A stretch of DNA of 64,000 nt, from contig SRSI01000009.1 of assembly GCA_005656395.1 (NCBI GenBank), forward strand, positions 2,170,001 to 2,234,000, read 5' to 3'. The notes beneath the pieces were generated by a model. That model did no database searches. It worked only from the letters and a program-made list of their open reading frames with translations, and was not told the origin of the DNA. Both the position numbers and the translations under genes were made by a program. Numbering within the stretch: position 1 is the first letter of the stretch; each line of letters begins with the position of its first letter. This document shows, one piece after another, positions 12,019-24,582 of this stretch. This DNA comes from Strongyloides papillosus. Taxonomy: Eukaryota > Nematoda > Chromadorea > Rhabditida > Strongyloididae.

Positions 12019-13713
12019 TTAAAGTAATTTTATATTATTTTCTTCAGCCCATTTATCAATAACATTCAATGCATGTCGACTTTTGACATCCTCTTCATTA
12101 TACAAGATATCATGGGCATTTAAAAGTTCATCTTTTGTTATTTTGCCTTCATAGTACATCTTTACAATTCCAATACAACAACCTCTGACTGCAGATGTCA
12201 ATTCAGAATTTTTATTAATATTTCTTAATGTAATAAAAGCAGATAATGCTGCATGATATTGACCATTTCGATAACATTCATTTCCAAAAAGAGATAGCAT
12301 TTTTTCATAATAGTTACTTTTTTTATTCACCTTTCGCAAGTAATCATTAGCTTCATTTATTTTCCCGTTATTTATCAGACATTTTATCATACAAAACTGA
12401 TATGTTGAACTATTCACTAGATCACCTCTTATATATTTTATTGATTCTTCACATTCTTTATAATCTTGGTTACCAATTAATGCTTGACAATAATTAAAAT
12501 TAAATATGATATCTTCAGTAAAGAATGTTTTAATAGAATTTAGATAAAGAAGAACTTCTTCAAAATTCTGTTGTAAAAATCTTGCAGATGCCATACATTG
12601 TCTTCCTGATATTGTGTCACATTCAGTTTGACTTTCTCCTACTAAATTAAATAATTCTACCGCTTCATTAATATGTTCTGATGATTTGTTTTCATATCCC
12701 ACTAAAGTAAAAGTTATAGCTTTTAAAATATATTCTTGAGCTACTTGTGGATCTAAATTTTTTATTATCTCATATGCTGCAGAGACATCATCGCGTTTTA
12801 AATGAAAAATTATAATGTTAATTTTTGCTTCGGGAATTGTATCCATTAAAGAAGGTAATACTTGCAACGCCCCTTGTCCTCTTTTAAATACAACATTATT
12901 GTGTCTTAATAAATCTTTACCAAAAAACATTTCAGAATTTAATAAATGTAAAATAGGTCTTATTTCATTTTGTGCAGCTTCAGGTGTGTGTAACCTATAT
13001 TTATTTGCAGCAGCTAAATTAATAGCTGTCACACTATCAGGATGTGCTTGAAGATATATTTGAAGAACCTGAAGTGAAATATCATAATAATCCAATTTAT
13101 AATAACATAAAGCTAAAAATATATTTAATGCAACAAAATTTTTGTTACTCAAAATAATTTTTTTGTAAATATCAATAGCTTCTTGGTAATGCATTCTTAA
13201 ATAGTGCATTGATGCAAGGCATAACTGGTCTTCAATAGTATCTTTTAATTTACTATGATGAAACATAAGTTTTTTTTCTTCTCCCAATTTATGTGATACA
13301 TGAAAAAGCAGTCTATTTTGCAAATCACTTTTTTCACCTTTTTCAGCAATCTCTTTTGCTTCATTATGCATCCCCATAAAAAAGTATGCACATCCTAAAT
13401 AAACTTCTGTTCCAGGGGGAGCTTTTTCATGTTTTAAAATTGTTTCATAAATTTTTGAAGCTTTTTTATACTCTCCAGCATGAAATGCACAGTGACCTAA
13501 CCAAGAAAGTGTAGTAATATTATTTGGGTCAAGTTTTAACTGATATTCAAGCATAGATATAGCTCCATAATAATCTCTTTTAAGAAGGAATTCTTCTAGA
13601 TTGAAATTTTCTAATATATTATTTATTGGAGTTCCTTCTTTTCCTAATCTCGAAGTTTTATTTCTTGTTAATAACTAAAATATAAATTAACAATATTTTT
13701 AAAAACTTACCAT
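12019..13713 (-). CDS. dyf-13: Intraflagellar transport protein IFT56 (TTC26/DYF-13)
   Basis: The large exon 12019-13674 encodes TPR repeats; the first coding exon is only the ATG (13711-13713), directly followed by GTAAGT. Together they give 552 residues, against about 554 in human TTC26. Recognisable family segments include LGHCAFHAGEYKKA, CLASMHYLRMHYQEAIDIYK and HNNVVFKRGQGALQVLP. IFT56 is an IFT-B complex component that carries a subset of motility and sensory cargoes into cilia; in nematodes that means amphid and phasmid neurons. The spliced N-terminus MLLTRNK resembles the start of vertebrate TTC26. No key residue appears lost. Identification is firm. Confidence 0.93.
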
Positions 13714-15622
13714 TTTAAATAAAATATAGATTTCAGTGTAAAATAAATTTTATAGGTAATTATTACCATGGCAACAAAAGTTTATACCGTGTAACTTGTG
13801 AATGTCTCAATGGTAGGATAAATTTTGTACACATGTGTATAATTAAGAATGTAATCTTGGTGGATTCGTAGAGGCCGAAAAGGCTCCCGATTACTTGAAG
13901 TCTGACACGTAATTTTATACAAGATTTTATTAAACAATGGTTAGAATAGCATAACAATAAAGATTTATGTATATTTAGAAAGTATTTCTCAGTTCTCCAT
14001 AGGGGTAATTCTTAAGTGGGATTAACGAACACTAGCCTTCATTAGATTATCGTATTCCTATATGAAATGAACTTTCAGTGTGGCTAGTGTGTAGTGTACG
14101 TTAACTACGTGGTAGACATCTTACAGTGGAATAAATTTTTATATTAAGATCAAATTCTATCATTTCAAGTTTAATTTCTCCTCTTAAGCTCTTTTTCTCC
14201 TATTTTTTATTACTTTCTCGCAGCTTTAGTTTTGTCTCAGGTAGAAGCTCCCTCGACTTCCTGTATTTGTTTTACGGTGAATTTCACATTCTGTATTTTT
14301 GTTTGCCGCAAAATAAAATTATTTTTTTACATGTATTGAATGGGTACCAATTCATATAAGCCGGAGGAACCGACAGCTTCTTAATTCCACGGTGTATAGA
14401 ATTACTGATAAAACATTAATTAAAGTCCTCATCTCATAATCCAAATATCCTCTTTTAATTTACAATACAAAGTACTAAAATAAAAAAAATAAATTAAATA
14501 AGACAAAAAAATACTGGTAATCTAACTTTATTTAAGAATTTTTCAATACAATATCTTGATATCTACATGAAAGAACTGTGTAGGTGTTTTGAAATTTGTT
14601 AACACTACAATTTTACTGAAATGGAATCGCTATAACTTGACTATCTTCTTAATTTCGACACGTCCAGATGGCGAATTAAAAGAAATAGAAATTTACAGAT
14701 AGACTTATTATAAGAATGAGGAATATTATAAAAAAGATAATTACATATGATTAACCACTTTTGTTATAGTTATTTAATGTTTACATTTATTCTTGAATAT
14801 TTGAAATTTTTTATCGACGTTCGTATTAAGTCGTTTGGATTTACTTTGGACATTGAATCTTTACGCGAGAAGCTAATATTTTATTAACAGTGTTATTGAG
14901 AAAAAATATGCTCTTCAGATATATATCTATAAACATTACAAAAAAGGTAGAGGAATTTAGTTTTTATAAATCTTCAATCTCAAATGGGATATTTTAAGAT
15001 AACTGATAATTTAAATAATTAATATGCAAAATTATAATTTTTAAAGTAATAATTGGATTTTTCTTACATTTCCATTCTAATTAACCTATTCTTCTTCCAT
15101 AAGTACTACTTTTCTTTTAAAATTAAAATAATTATATATGAAAAAATTTGCAGTACTGGACACTTTATTGTTTCACACCCCGTATTAAAAACCACGTCCA
15201 CTTATCCGTTAAATTTAGTATTTTAATTATTTATCTTTTTTTCTTTCAATTGTAACATCTATTGTTTATGTTATTATTGTTAAAATCTTTAGGTAAAGTT
15301 CAATTGTAATTTGGAAATCCAAAATAAGATATAAATTGTTATAAGTGGTCATTTAAATTAATAAATATAGAAATGTAGTTTGAACTTTCATTATGTTAAA
15401 ATTATTCATAAAATAGTAGCTAATAGTTGAAAATTATGTGGAAAAATGTATAAATATATTTTCACGTAATAACATTAAATTAATTTGATATATTTGGTTT
15501 TTTTATTGAAATTAATAATAATAAAAAAATTTAATAAAAAGTTAAACGTGTTTACAGATACTATGAAAAACTTATAACATAATTTTTTTTGAGATCGAAA
15601 AATCAATGAGTATATAATAGAA
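13714..15622. other. Non-coding block with atypical composition
   Basis: Between about 13750 and 14420 the sequence is clearly richer in G and C and in short stems than the rest of the intergenic DNA. Examples are a GGCCGAAAAGGCT hairpin near 13874 and GCCGGAGGAACCGACAGC near 14360. The 64-codon minus-strand ORF here (13763-13957) resembles no protein I know. It may be a decayed mobile element or an unrecognised RNA gene. From 14420 to 15622 the DNA returns to plain AT-rich sequence. Confidence 0.4.
14022..14104. repeat. Imperfect inverted repeat
   Basis: Three successive arm segments pair in order: TTAACG (14022-14027) with CGTTAA (14099-14104), ACACTAGCC (14029-14037) with GGCTAGTGT (14082-14090), and TTCATT (14038-14043) with AATGAA (14066-14071). 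Unpaired bulges of 8-10 nt lie on the 3' side only. This could be a hairpin RNA or a small palindromic element. Confidence 0.5.
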
Positions 15623-17619
15623 TCAGTTTGATGACGGGGGAGAAATACTTCCATTTTCTTCAGAATCGTCATCTTCATTAGTTGAATCTTTTCTTTGATT
15701 ATATAAAGAAAGTTTTTCATCTATAGATTCAGTACTTTTATTTTCGTTTTTTAATACTTCTAAAAGCATTTCCCCCGACAAATCAGAAAACGATGTTATT
15801 ATTTGATTTTTATCAGGAAGATCCTTGTTATTAAGTGAAATATGAACAATACCAAAACAAGCCTCTGACATCGCACGCATATCATCAGAATGTTTCTTAA
15901 AATAATTATTAAAATAAAAAAATTAACAATTTTAAAACATACAACTATCATATCTTCACATGCATTTGATACTTCATGAACCATTAATGTGTGACGATGA
16001 ACATTGACTGCCCGATCATGTTTAAAGTCACAAAGTTTACACGCATACCTTGGAATTCCCTTTTCTTTTCCTAAATGCCATAATACATGAAAACCTTTGA
16101 TTCTCGATAAAATTTTCTTTTTACATAAATTACACTCTAACATATCCTGTAGGGAGTTGCTGGAATTTTCACTTAATTTATTTGATGACTCTTCTAGTAA
16201 ATTAATATTTCCCATTAATTTTTGTCTTTTTTTCGGAATACGATTTGCCGCTTCTTCTTGTTGTTTATCGTAAATAACTTGTGCCTCTTGAGCCGAAGGA
16301 CCAGGATTGTTATTACATGTACCTAAAAGTTGCATTGATAATTCTTGACAAGCATCTTGTAATTCTAATGATCGATCTTCAATCATATCAACATTAATTT
16401 CACCATGAACTTTTAAGTGATGAGACTCTAACTGATCTTTCCTATAATGTGCAATAGTACACCCATCATGCTTACAACGAAATCTGTACTGTGAATATTC
16501 TTTAGCCATGTGATAAAATATGTGTATTTGTCTAGAACCGGCAGTAATGGGCTTTTTGCAACGTTTACATAAACCAAGGACACGTTTTTTAAGCATTTTT
16601 TGACGTCTTGTAATTTCCTCATCTTTTCCCTCATTTATAGTTTCTGTTGATGGTAATGGAAATTGTTTAGAAAATAGATTATTCAACAATAATTGATTAG
16701 GAGAATCGGATGGTGTAATTTCCTCAGATTTTACATTTCCATTATTAATTGGATTTTTTAAAAATTGATTTATTATACTATCAAACTTTATATTGTTATT
16801 ATTATATTCAGATGCATTGTAATTATTATTATAACTAGAATTGCACGTTTCATTAATTTTAGCAATAAAATTTTCCATATATTTTAAATTATTTGAAGTA
16901 CAAGGTGTTGTAGCATTATTTATCTTTTTTTCTTTGGTAATATTTTTCTGAGTATTTAATATACTATAATTTTTAAGAGTGCATTTGAATTTTTCTAATG
17001 GAGGTATACTGTTAAAATTATTTCTATTTTTTTCAATAAATTGGTGAAAACTTTTATCCAACATTAATTGAAGTATACGTTTTGCTTCACTGTTATCAAT
17101 GTAAAATAATTTTACTTCATCAGACTTTTTTTTATGATTTGAATATAAATGCTCTCTCATTTGATTATCACTTGCTCTTCTAATATCACAATAAGGACAT
17201 TGAAATGGGTGCCAATTTAAGTGTTCTGTTTTAATATGAATTTCTAGATCTTCTGTCGTTCTTTTGACAACTCCACATTCTGTACAGAAAAGATTAATTA
17301 AAATAATACCATTAACTCCTGTATTTAAATAAGATTCTTCCAATGAAAATCCATTTAAACTTGACAATGATATTTGAGATAAAGCTTTATTCCATATTTT
17401 GTTTAAATCTACTTCCTTATTTTTTAAATTAACTTTTTGGTGATCTTTAGTGTTAAAAAAACTTGAAATATCTAGAATGCTAGGATTTTTATCATTTTTA
17501 ATTAAATTGTTAGTTTGTAATGAGGTAAATAATCTTGGCAGTGTGAAAGACGAATCTGTTATATTATCTGAAGTTTGTGAATTTTTTAAATCAGACTTTA
17601 GTTTCAAAGGAATATTCAT
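15623..17619 (-). CDS. C2H2 zinc-finger protein with paired fingers
   Basis: Exon 1 is 15943-17619 and exon 2 is 15623-15895; the donor GTATGT at 15937-15942 gives 649 residues. Zinc fingers come in three pairs: about residues 112-133 and 141-162, 351-371 and 382-405, 496-515 and 527-548. In each of the last two pairs a CxxCKK finger with a long H-spacing (IHIFYH, HVLWH) is followed by a more regular finger ending HxxxxH. Between them lie Asn-rich linkers. The C-terminus (GSISPPSSN) is acidic and Ser-rich. The architecture suggests a nuclear DNA- or RNA-binding protein. I do not recognise a specific orthologue. Confidence 0.8.
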
Positions 17620-20600
17620 TTTAAAAAAATTAAATTGCTTTTAAATAAAGTTCCAAGTAACAAAAAATAACATTTATTTGAATAATAGTACTTTTCTTGT
17701 AAAATCTAAAAGGTAAAATATTTATTAAAATAAGAATATTTTTAGTGTATTAAGGTATAATACATAAGGAATGAAAAAATAAAATACTATTTATCATGAA
17801 CGTAATGGATCAAATTGCCGCTGATAAGAAGGCACACATAAAGATGTGTTTGAAAAAATGTTTCTTGGTGAAATTTCTCGTTTAACCAATGCAGAAAGAT
17901 TAGAGAAGAGTATAAGAATATAATTATCAAATGATGGTCATAATTTTCAATGATAAAAATTTTTACATCATAGAATATTAGTACACTACGATGATAAAAA
18001 TATTTTTTGTAACAGAAATAAAATTACACAAGTAGGTAATCCAAAAATAATTTATGTTAGAAATGTCTGCTAGTGAAATGAAAGTAGGAATACGTCATTA
18101 AAATACCCCTATACTCTAATTACTATTGTTTAGTTTAATATACACTAGCTTAATATAAGTTCAAAATGGATATCTTTTATTAAAAATTAGTACATTTACA
18201 GAATTCTCTAAAAATACTTTTATTTAAAAATATAAATTTGACTAGTAAAAATAATAAAACAAGTCTAAAACTTCTGTAATTTATGAATTATTTATATATT
18301 TTGAACAAGGTGATAAAACCCATAACTTTTTCAAATTGTTTGGAAATAAACTGTACATTTGTAAAAATTAAATTCATAGTATTTTTGGTAAGAACATAAT
18401 GGTAATTAATAAATATGATTTTATATTGTAAATAAAAAATTCTCATACAAACTTAAAATGTTGACATTTGGCAAGTATTTTCTAAAAAAGAATGGATACA
18501 ATTATTTATATATGGATGAGTCAATTGTTTAAATATCTAAAAGGAAAAAAGAGTTATATTTTAACAGGATGTGTTATAGTTAAAATTAGGAGTATACATT
18601 GTAATTCAGTAAAATAATAATTATAATTAAAAAGTTTCTAAATTTATATACTTTAATATAAAATAATATACATAAATCTTCTTGTAAAAAAAATAGACAA
18701 TAGTTGAAAAATGTAGTAAACTTTAGTGTTAAAAAGTAGACAATATTGAAAACAGTTAATTGTTTTAGCCTCAATGAAGATAAAAGAGTATTTTTTAAGA
18801 TATAATTTTATAAATTGCAAAGATAAAGTAAATCGTCAGAGATAGAACATTAGAAAATTTGATTGATATTTATGATATTACAACTTGTATAAAGATAAAG
18901 TTTAAAAACAAAATATTTGACAAAAATACATTTAGAAAGTTAAATAAGTACTAATCTTTTTATTATTTGTTTAATACATTTTTTTAAAATACTTTTTCAA
19001 TAATTGGTTATAAAAGTTGGATATAATAATTTAAATTAATAATAATAAATATATATTATAATTTTCTTTATCTGTTCTTAGTATTTCTTTCTCTTGTCTT
19101 AAAATTGATAGCATCAACATTTTCAATAGTTCATCTTAATTGTAAAGTATTTATTTCTGTTATCAGAAGAAGAGTTGCTTCTACGAGAGAGCATGTTAAA
19201 GATAAAATAAGCAGTTACTATGAAAAAATAATAATTGAAAATGAAGAATAGTGTTAAAGAAAAATAATAAGCCTGCTGCAATATATAAAGTCTGCAGTCA
19301 TTGTTATAAAATGTTAATAGTTAGATAAAGGACAGAAGTAATTTGAAAGTTTAAGTGTGAATGACTACTATGATTAAAATTTTGTCGGTAAACGATTAAA
19401 ATACGTTAGAGTTTAATAGTGATAAAAAATTACATAATTTTGAAGTAACATCAAATTTAATTATGATGATTAGTTATGTCATATAAATACTCAAAAAATT
19501 AGAAATAATTATAACTAAAAAAGTATTTAAAAGTAGAAAAAATGTTTTGAATATCATAAAATATTTAATATTTAGAAGTTTACAAAAGATCTATACTTGC
19601 AAAAAAAAATTGTTTTTTAAGAATTGTAGCAAATGTTTTTATAAACATTAAAATGTTTCTGTAATACATAAAGTTTATCATGAGCGTTTAAAGCGGGTTA
19701 TATGATATGATTAGATTTTAAGGGAAATTTTGCGTCAAGGACATATAAAAATGATTTATATGAAATTTTTTCTTTTATATCATTAGAAGGAAACAGAAAT
19801 TTATATACAAAAATTTATTTATCTACATTCCAATGAATAACTTTTAACCATTGAATCTTAAAAATTTTTCTCATATAAACTTATAAAAATTTCTACTATG
19901 GGTTAAGATAGAAGAAATACACATTAATTTATCTTTTTTTAATCATTTCCATCAGCCTACTATCATTTACAAAACGTTATACTATGTTTAACAGATAAAA
20001 TTTTTAAAACCGTTTTATTTATCTATTTTTAAAAAAGAAAAACTTTTGAATTTTTACTTATATTATTTGTTATAGAAATGTCTTACATTTCCAAAAGGCA
20101 TGTTACAGATAAAAATTTTGCATTATTGTTTTCTTACCAAAAATATTATTCTTTGGTTTTGGTTGTTGTTGGCTTGGGAATTGGAATCAACTTGAGATTA
20201 TGTTTAAAATATTTTGACAAAATTGACAATTTTTTGTGTTTTGAAATTTGATGTTAATAATAATAATTGATAATTTTTTATATTACTTTAATGGTATCAA
20301 GATTACAAAACGTTTTCAGTTCTTCTACATTGCCTTATATACAGTATATTATGTAAACTTGAAATATATAACAAATGAAGTTAAAATGATAATAAAACGT
20401 TTAGAAAATATTATAAAACATCAATGTTATTTTTTTTAAAATTATAATTATCGTCAAGGTAATTGTTTAGGAATTAAATATATAAAAAAGATATATTTTA
20501 AAACTCAAATTCTATTTTCCATAAAATATTTATTCCTATATGAATGTTTAAGTTAAAAAAGTTCGTTAAAATTTAAATTTTTTCAATCATATAGTAATTT

Positions 20601-22840
20601 TATGTTTACTGATTGGTTGAGAAAAAGAATGTTTTATAGGATATAAATACATTCTTGTCAGTTGTAGCATAGTAAGGATAATACTTTTTCCGTAAATGTA
20701 AATATTCTCGTTATTCTCATTAGCATATTGTCCAATGACATCAAGTAACACAAAAATGGAAGAAAGATTTAATAATATTTCTTAAACTTCTTTATAAAAA
20801 ATTAACAAGTTAAAAAGTACTATTTTTTACTATAAAAACAAATATATAGAAGTTTATGATAAATTTTTCTATTTTCCTTTGATTTTAATGACTAAATATT
20901 TTAGAATCAAAATTTTACATTGATTTTTTTTATTTTTTAAATGTAAAATTTCTTTTAATAAATGTTCTGTTAAAATTAAAAATTTCAAAATCTGCCTCTT
21001 TAAAAGTAATTTTAAGCTTTTAATAAGGTCTTAAAAATAAAATATTTTAAGATCAAACGATTAAATAATGTGAAAATTGCTAGTGTTTATTGTTATCAGG
21101 AACTAATAATGTGCCAAAATGATAATCTTTATTTGGCAAATAAAATAAAAAGGAAGATAAAATACTTAGAAGTTTTTGGAATTTTTATATATATTTAATT
21201 GAAATTTTATCTCTTAAAATTTGGTACTTTTTAATACCAAAAATTTAGTAAAATTATTTCATATTTTAATTTGCCAAGTTACCACATTTTTTAATATATG
21301 TTTAAACTTTTTTACATAACCAAGATACATTGTTAATACATTTGTAAGATTTAGAATATTAATATATTTTAAACATATAAAAGTATTTTTAAATCAAAAT
21401 TAAAGTACAGAAGTAAATTTCTAAGATTAAGCTTCATATTTATCAAAGATTATCAAAGATAAATAGGCAAAGTAGATAATGATACACATATTTACCTAGC
21501 TCTCAATTACAAAAGTAAGAGTATAATTCTCTTTTAAGAGCTACTTGTTTCCGCAAGATATATGAAAATGTTTGAAGATTACTAATGTCAGGTAAAAATG
21601 TGGAGATGAAAAAATTAATTCTTGTTTTTTTTATTTTGTAATATTTTTCTGTGTTAAATATATTTAATTTTACTGGTGATGAGATTATTTTTAATTGAAT
21701 ATTTCATTTAATTTCATTTTGCTTCTTTTTCAAAAAATTGTCATACTATATTTATAAATTTTAAAATTTTCAAGTTCTAATTGTTATTATCCAATCTATA
21801 AAATTTTATTTTAATTATTATTTTAAAAAGCTTATAAATTACTCGAACTTTCTATTATTTACAATTGTTTCTTTGATATTTAAAGTTGTCCAAACATAAT
21901 TAAAGTTATAAACTGTAAATATTATTTAATAATTATATGGTATCTTAAAATTTGTGATGCACTACTTCTATATTTTTTTTAAATTGAATACTAACATTTT
22001 TTTTCTATATTTTGTTTATTGAATTTAAAATAATATATAAACAAGATTATTGTTATTAATAATATAACTAAAAAGTATATCCTTAAAATTAACGTTAAGT
22101 ATGTGATTAAAAAAAGTTAATAAAAATTAATCTTATCATATTTACACACCTCCAATATCCGTCATCATCTATTTTTTATTACAACTATCTAAACTCATGT
22201 TAATCCATCCCATAGGAAGACTTAAATGAATGGATTTTATATTCTTTGTTAAGAGAAGAAATACATGAAATTATTACTGTCACAATATCTTTAAAATATA
22301 TTTTTTCTAATATTTTTCACTTCAATAAATTACTTTATTGATGAATAAGAAAACATTAACTTAATCCATTGATGTTTAATTTTCATGTATTTAGTAATAA
22401 TAAAGAAACATCAACATTAGTTTAACTCTTTATTATTATTATAATTTAAAACGGATTTTTAAAATCATATTTTCAATATGTTTATTAAAGACAACTTTAT
22501 TTTAAGATGGTACTAAAAATTCAAAAAAAGCTTTATATACGAAATGTTTTCAAATACTTATACTTTGAACTATTGTTGTTTTTTTTATTATTGATAATAA
22601 GGGAGTACTTCCTCTATATTACAAATGTAACAAAAAAAATTTTCTCACATAATGAATACTTTTAGAATATTTAAACGACAAATCATTTGTTTTATTTTAG
22701 GGACTTATGTAAACTTATTTTATTTACAATATTAAAGATAGAAGTCGTTATACTTATTTTTTTTATACTTTTGAAAAAACAAAGAAGAAAATACATTAGT
22801 TAGAGAAAATTAAATAGAAAGTAAAGAAATTATAAAAATA
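17620..22840. other. Gene desert of about 5.2 kb
   Basis: Extremely AT-rich with no convincing coding exon on either strand. It contains the degraded coding-like fragment at 17796-17923, and a hydrophobic open frame around 19033-19252 without an ATG. No tRNA, snRNA or tandem repeat was recognised. The right end presumably holds promoter elements for the gene at 22841. Confidence 0.5.
17796..17923 (+). pseudogene. Possible decayed coding fragment
   Basis: ATG at 17796 opens MNVMDQIAADKKAHIK, which runs on as low-quality sequence and stops. An overlapping frame reads HKDVFEKMFLGEISRLTN and then AERLEKSIRI before TAA at 17921-17923. Joining both frames would need one shift near 17843. Amino-acid composition is unlike the flanking random AT-rich DNA, so a relict exon is plausible. 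No parent gene is recognised. Confidence 0.25.
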
Positions 22841-23335
22841 ATGCTTATTATAAATTCAAATTTAATTTTAATAATTACTACTTTTATTTTAATTAGTAAT
22901 TTTAATGAGAAAGTGTAAGTTTGGATTATTCTAATTTTTAGTTTGAAAAAAATCTTTTCAGATTGTCAAAATCCTCTAAAAGTTCAGTGAACAGATTGCG
23001 TTCTTCAAAGGGAAAATTATCTCATTTATCATCAAAAGACAATCCCTTTGGCTCAGGACCGGGAATACCTATGGCTGGTACAGGAATTTATAGTTTAAAG
23101 CAAAAGTATAATGATGAAAAAGATGATGAAGTTTCACAAGAAAATATAGACAAACTACAAAATGAAGTAATTTTAATAGTTTTTTTCTTAAAAAATACTA
23201 TTTTATTTGTTTTTTTAGAGTATAAGTAAAAATATTGACAATGATGTTGATGGTGAAGAGATTGAATATGAAGATGTTTATGTTGAGGAATATCTTCCTG
23301 AAGAAGAGAAAGAAGAGAAAACTCAAAAAAAGTAA
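22841..23335 (+). CDS. Small protein with signal peptide and acidic tail
   Basis: Exons 22841-22914, 22962-23166 and 23219-23335 give 131 residues in continuous phase. Exon 1 encodes a hydrophobic leader (MLIINSNLILIITTFILISN). The middle is Ser/Lys-rich (LSKSSKSSVNRLRSSKGK) followed by a Gly/Pro stretch (FGSGPGIPMAGTGIYSLKQK). The last exon is strongly acidic (EEIEYEDVYVEEYLPEEEKE). No family is recognised. The terminal TAA overlaps a perfect GTAAGT donor (AA|GTAAGT at 23331-23336), so a further 3' exon cannot be excluded. Confidence 0.55.
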
Positions 23336-24582
23336 GTCATAATTTGGAACATAAAAAATATATCTTTTGATTAATAAAAAAAAATTAAAATATAGTATAG
23401 ACTATTAGTGCGATATATTAGATTAGTCATAACTTCTTTGAATTTCTTCCATTTTCTAAATGATTAAAAATACGGAAGTTGTTTGATGATTTTATTATTT
23501 ATCTATTCTCTAATAATTCTAATATCACATCGTGTTTATCGTTTGAACTTAGATTTACATTATTTTACAATGATAAATAAGGAGATTAAATTAACTAAAT
23601 TTGAAGTGTATAAATATTATCAAAAGCCTCTATTATTGAAAAATAATTTAATACAAAATATAAGATAACTCTGATTATATAATTTTGAAAATATGTACAT
23701 TTGTTTACTTCTATTATATTAATTCATTTTTTAAATAAATGAATATATTTTTATTAATTTATAAATACCAAGATTAAAAATTCTAATATGCTTTTCTATA
23801 AAATGGCATTACTAATAAAAGATAATAATGGATTAAATTGAATTTGTTTTTATAATGTATACTTTTAATATCATATTGATATTTATTATTCTATTTTAAT
23901 CTGTTACAAAAATATATTACCTTTCTTACCTCAATTTTTAAATACATTTTTTTAAATTGTATATTAATTTCAAGAATAAAAAAATACATTCTTTTGAAAT
24001 GATTCAAATTATTTTTACTGAAGAAATAAAAAAAGGCTGAATAATTAGGAAAGTTCTATTAAATAAAAACTTTATAATTATTTCTTTTAATTACACCTCT
24101 AATTAGTTTCATTTGTGTCATCTTTTAACACCCAAATGCTTAACATAATCATTAAAAAAGAATGTTCTCACACACATCAAATATTGCCATTTTCTTTTCC
24201 CTATCATTAATTTGAGTTTCAAAATTTATTCCTAAAATAACCCTTAGCCTTTTTATTTATATTTCAAAAGAATTGAAAATATGTAAAAATTAAAATAAGA
24301 GATTTGTCGATGACTGTGTTGAAATATCATCCGTTTCTTCTAATTAGTAGAATTTAACTTTCTATACTTATAAATAGTATTCTCTTTATTATTATATAAA
24401 CTAAAACGGTATTCTTTTTCACATATATTTACAAACTTAGGATATACATCATTTCAATATTACTCAAATATTGGACAATAAAATTATAGAAATCTATTCT
24501 TACAAATTGTATCACTCAAAATATATTTTTTTAGTAAGAGCATCATTACCATTATACTCATTTTTAAATATTCTCAATTAAT
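23336..24582. other. Intergenic, nothing recognised
   Basis: AT-rich spacer before the ion-channel gene. The 61-codon ORF at 23483-23668 has no features of a protein gene. Confidence 0.5.

Noticed and set aside
13763..13957. 64-codon minus-strand ORF in the odd GC-richer block
   Set aside because: No domain or codon bias; better described as part of a non-coding block.
19033..19252. Open frame with a hydrophobic stretch and a charged tail (VRRRVAST-like then ENEE)
   Set aside because: No ATG, no matching upstream exon, and such hydrophobic frames are expected in very AT-rich DNA.
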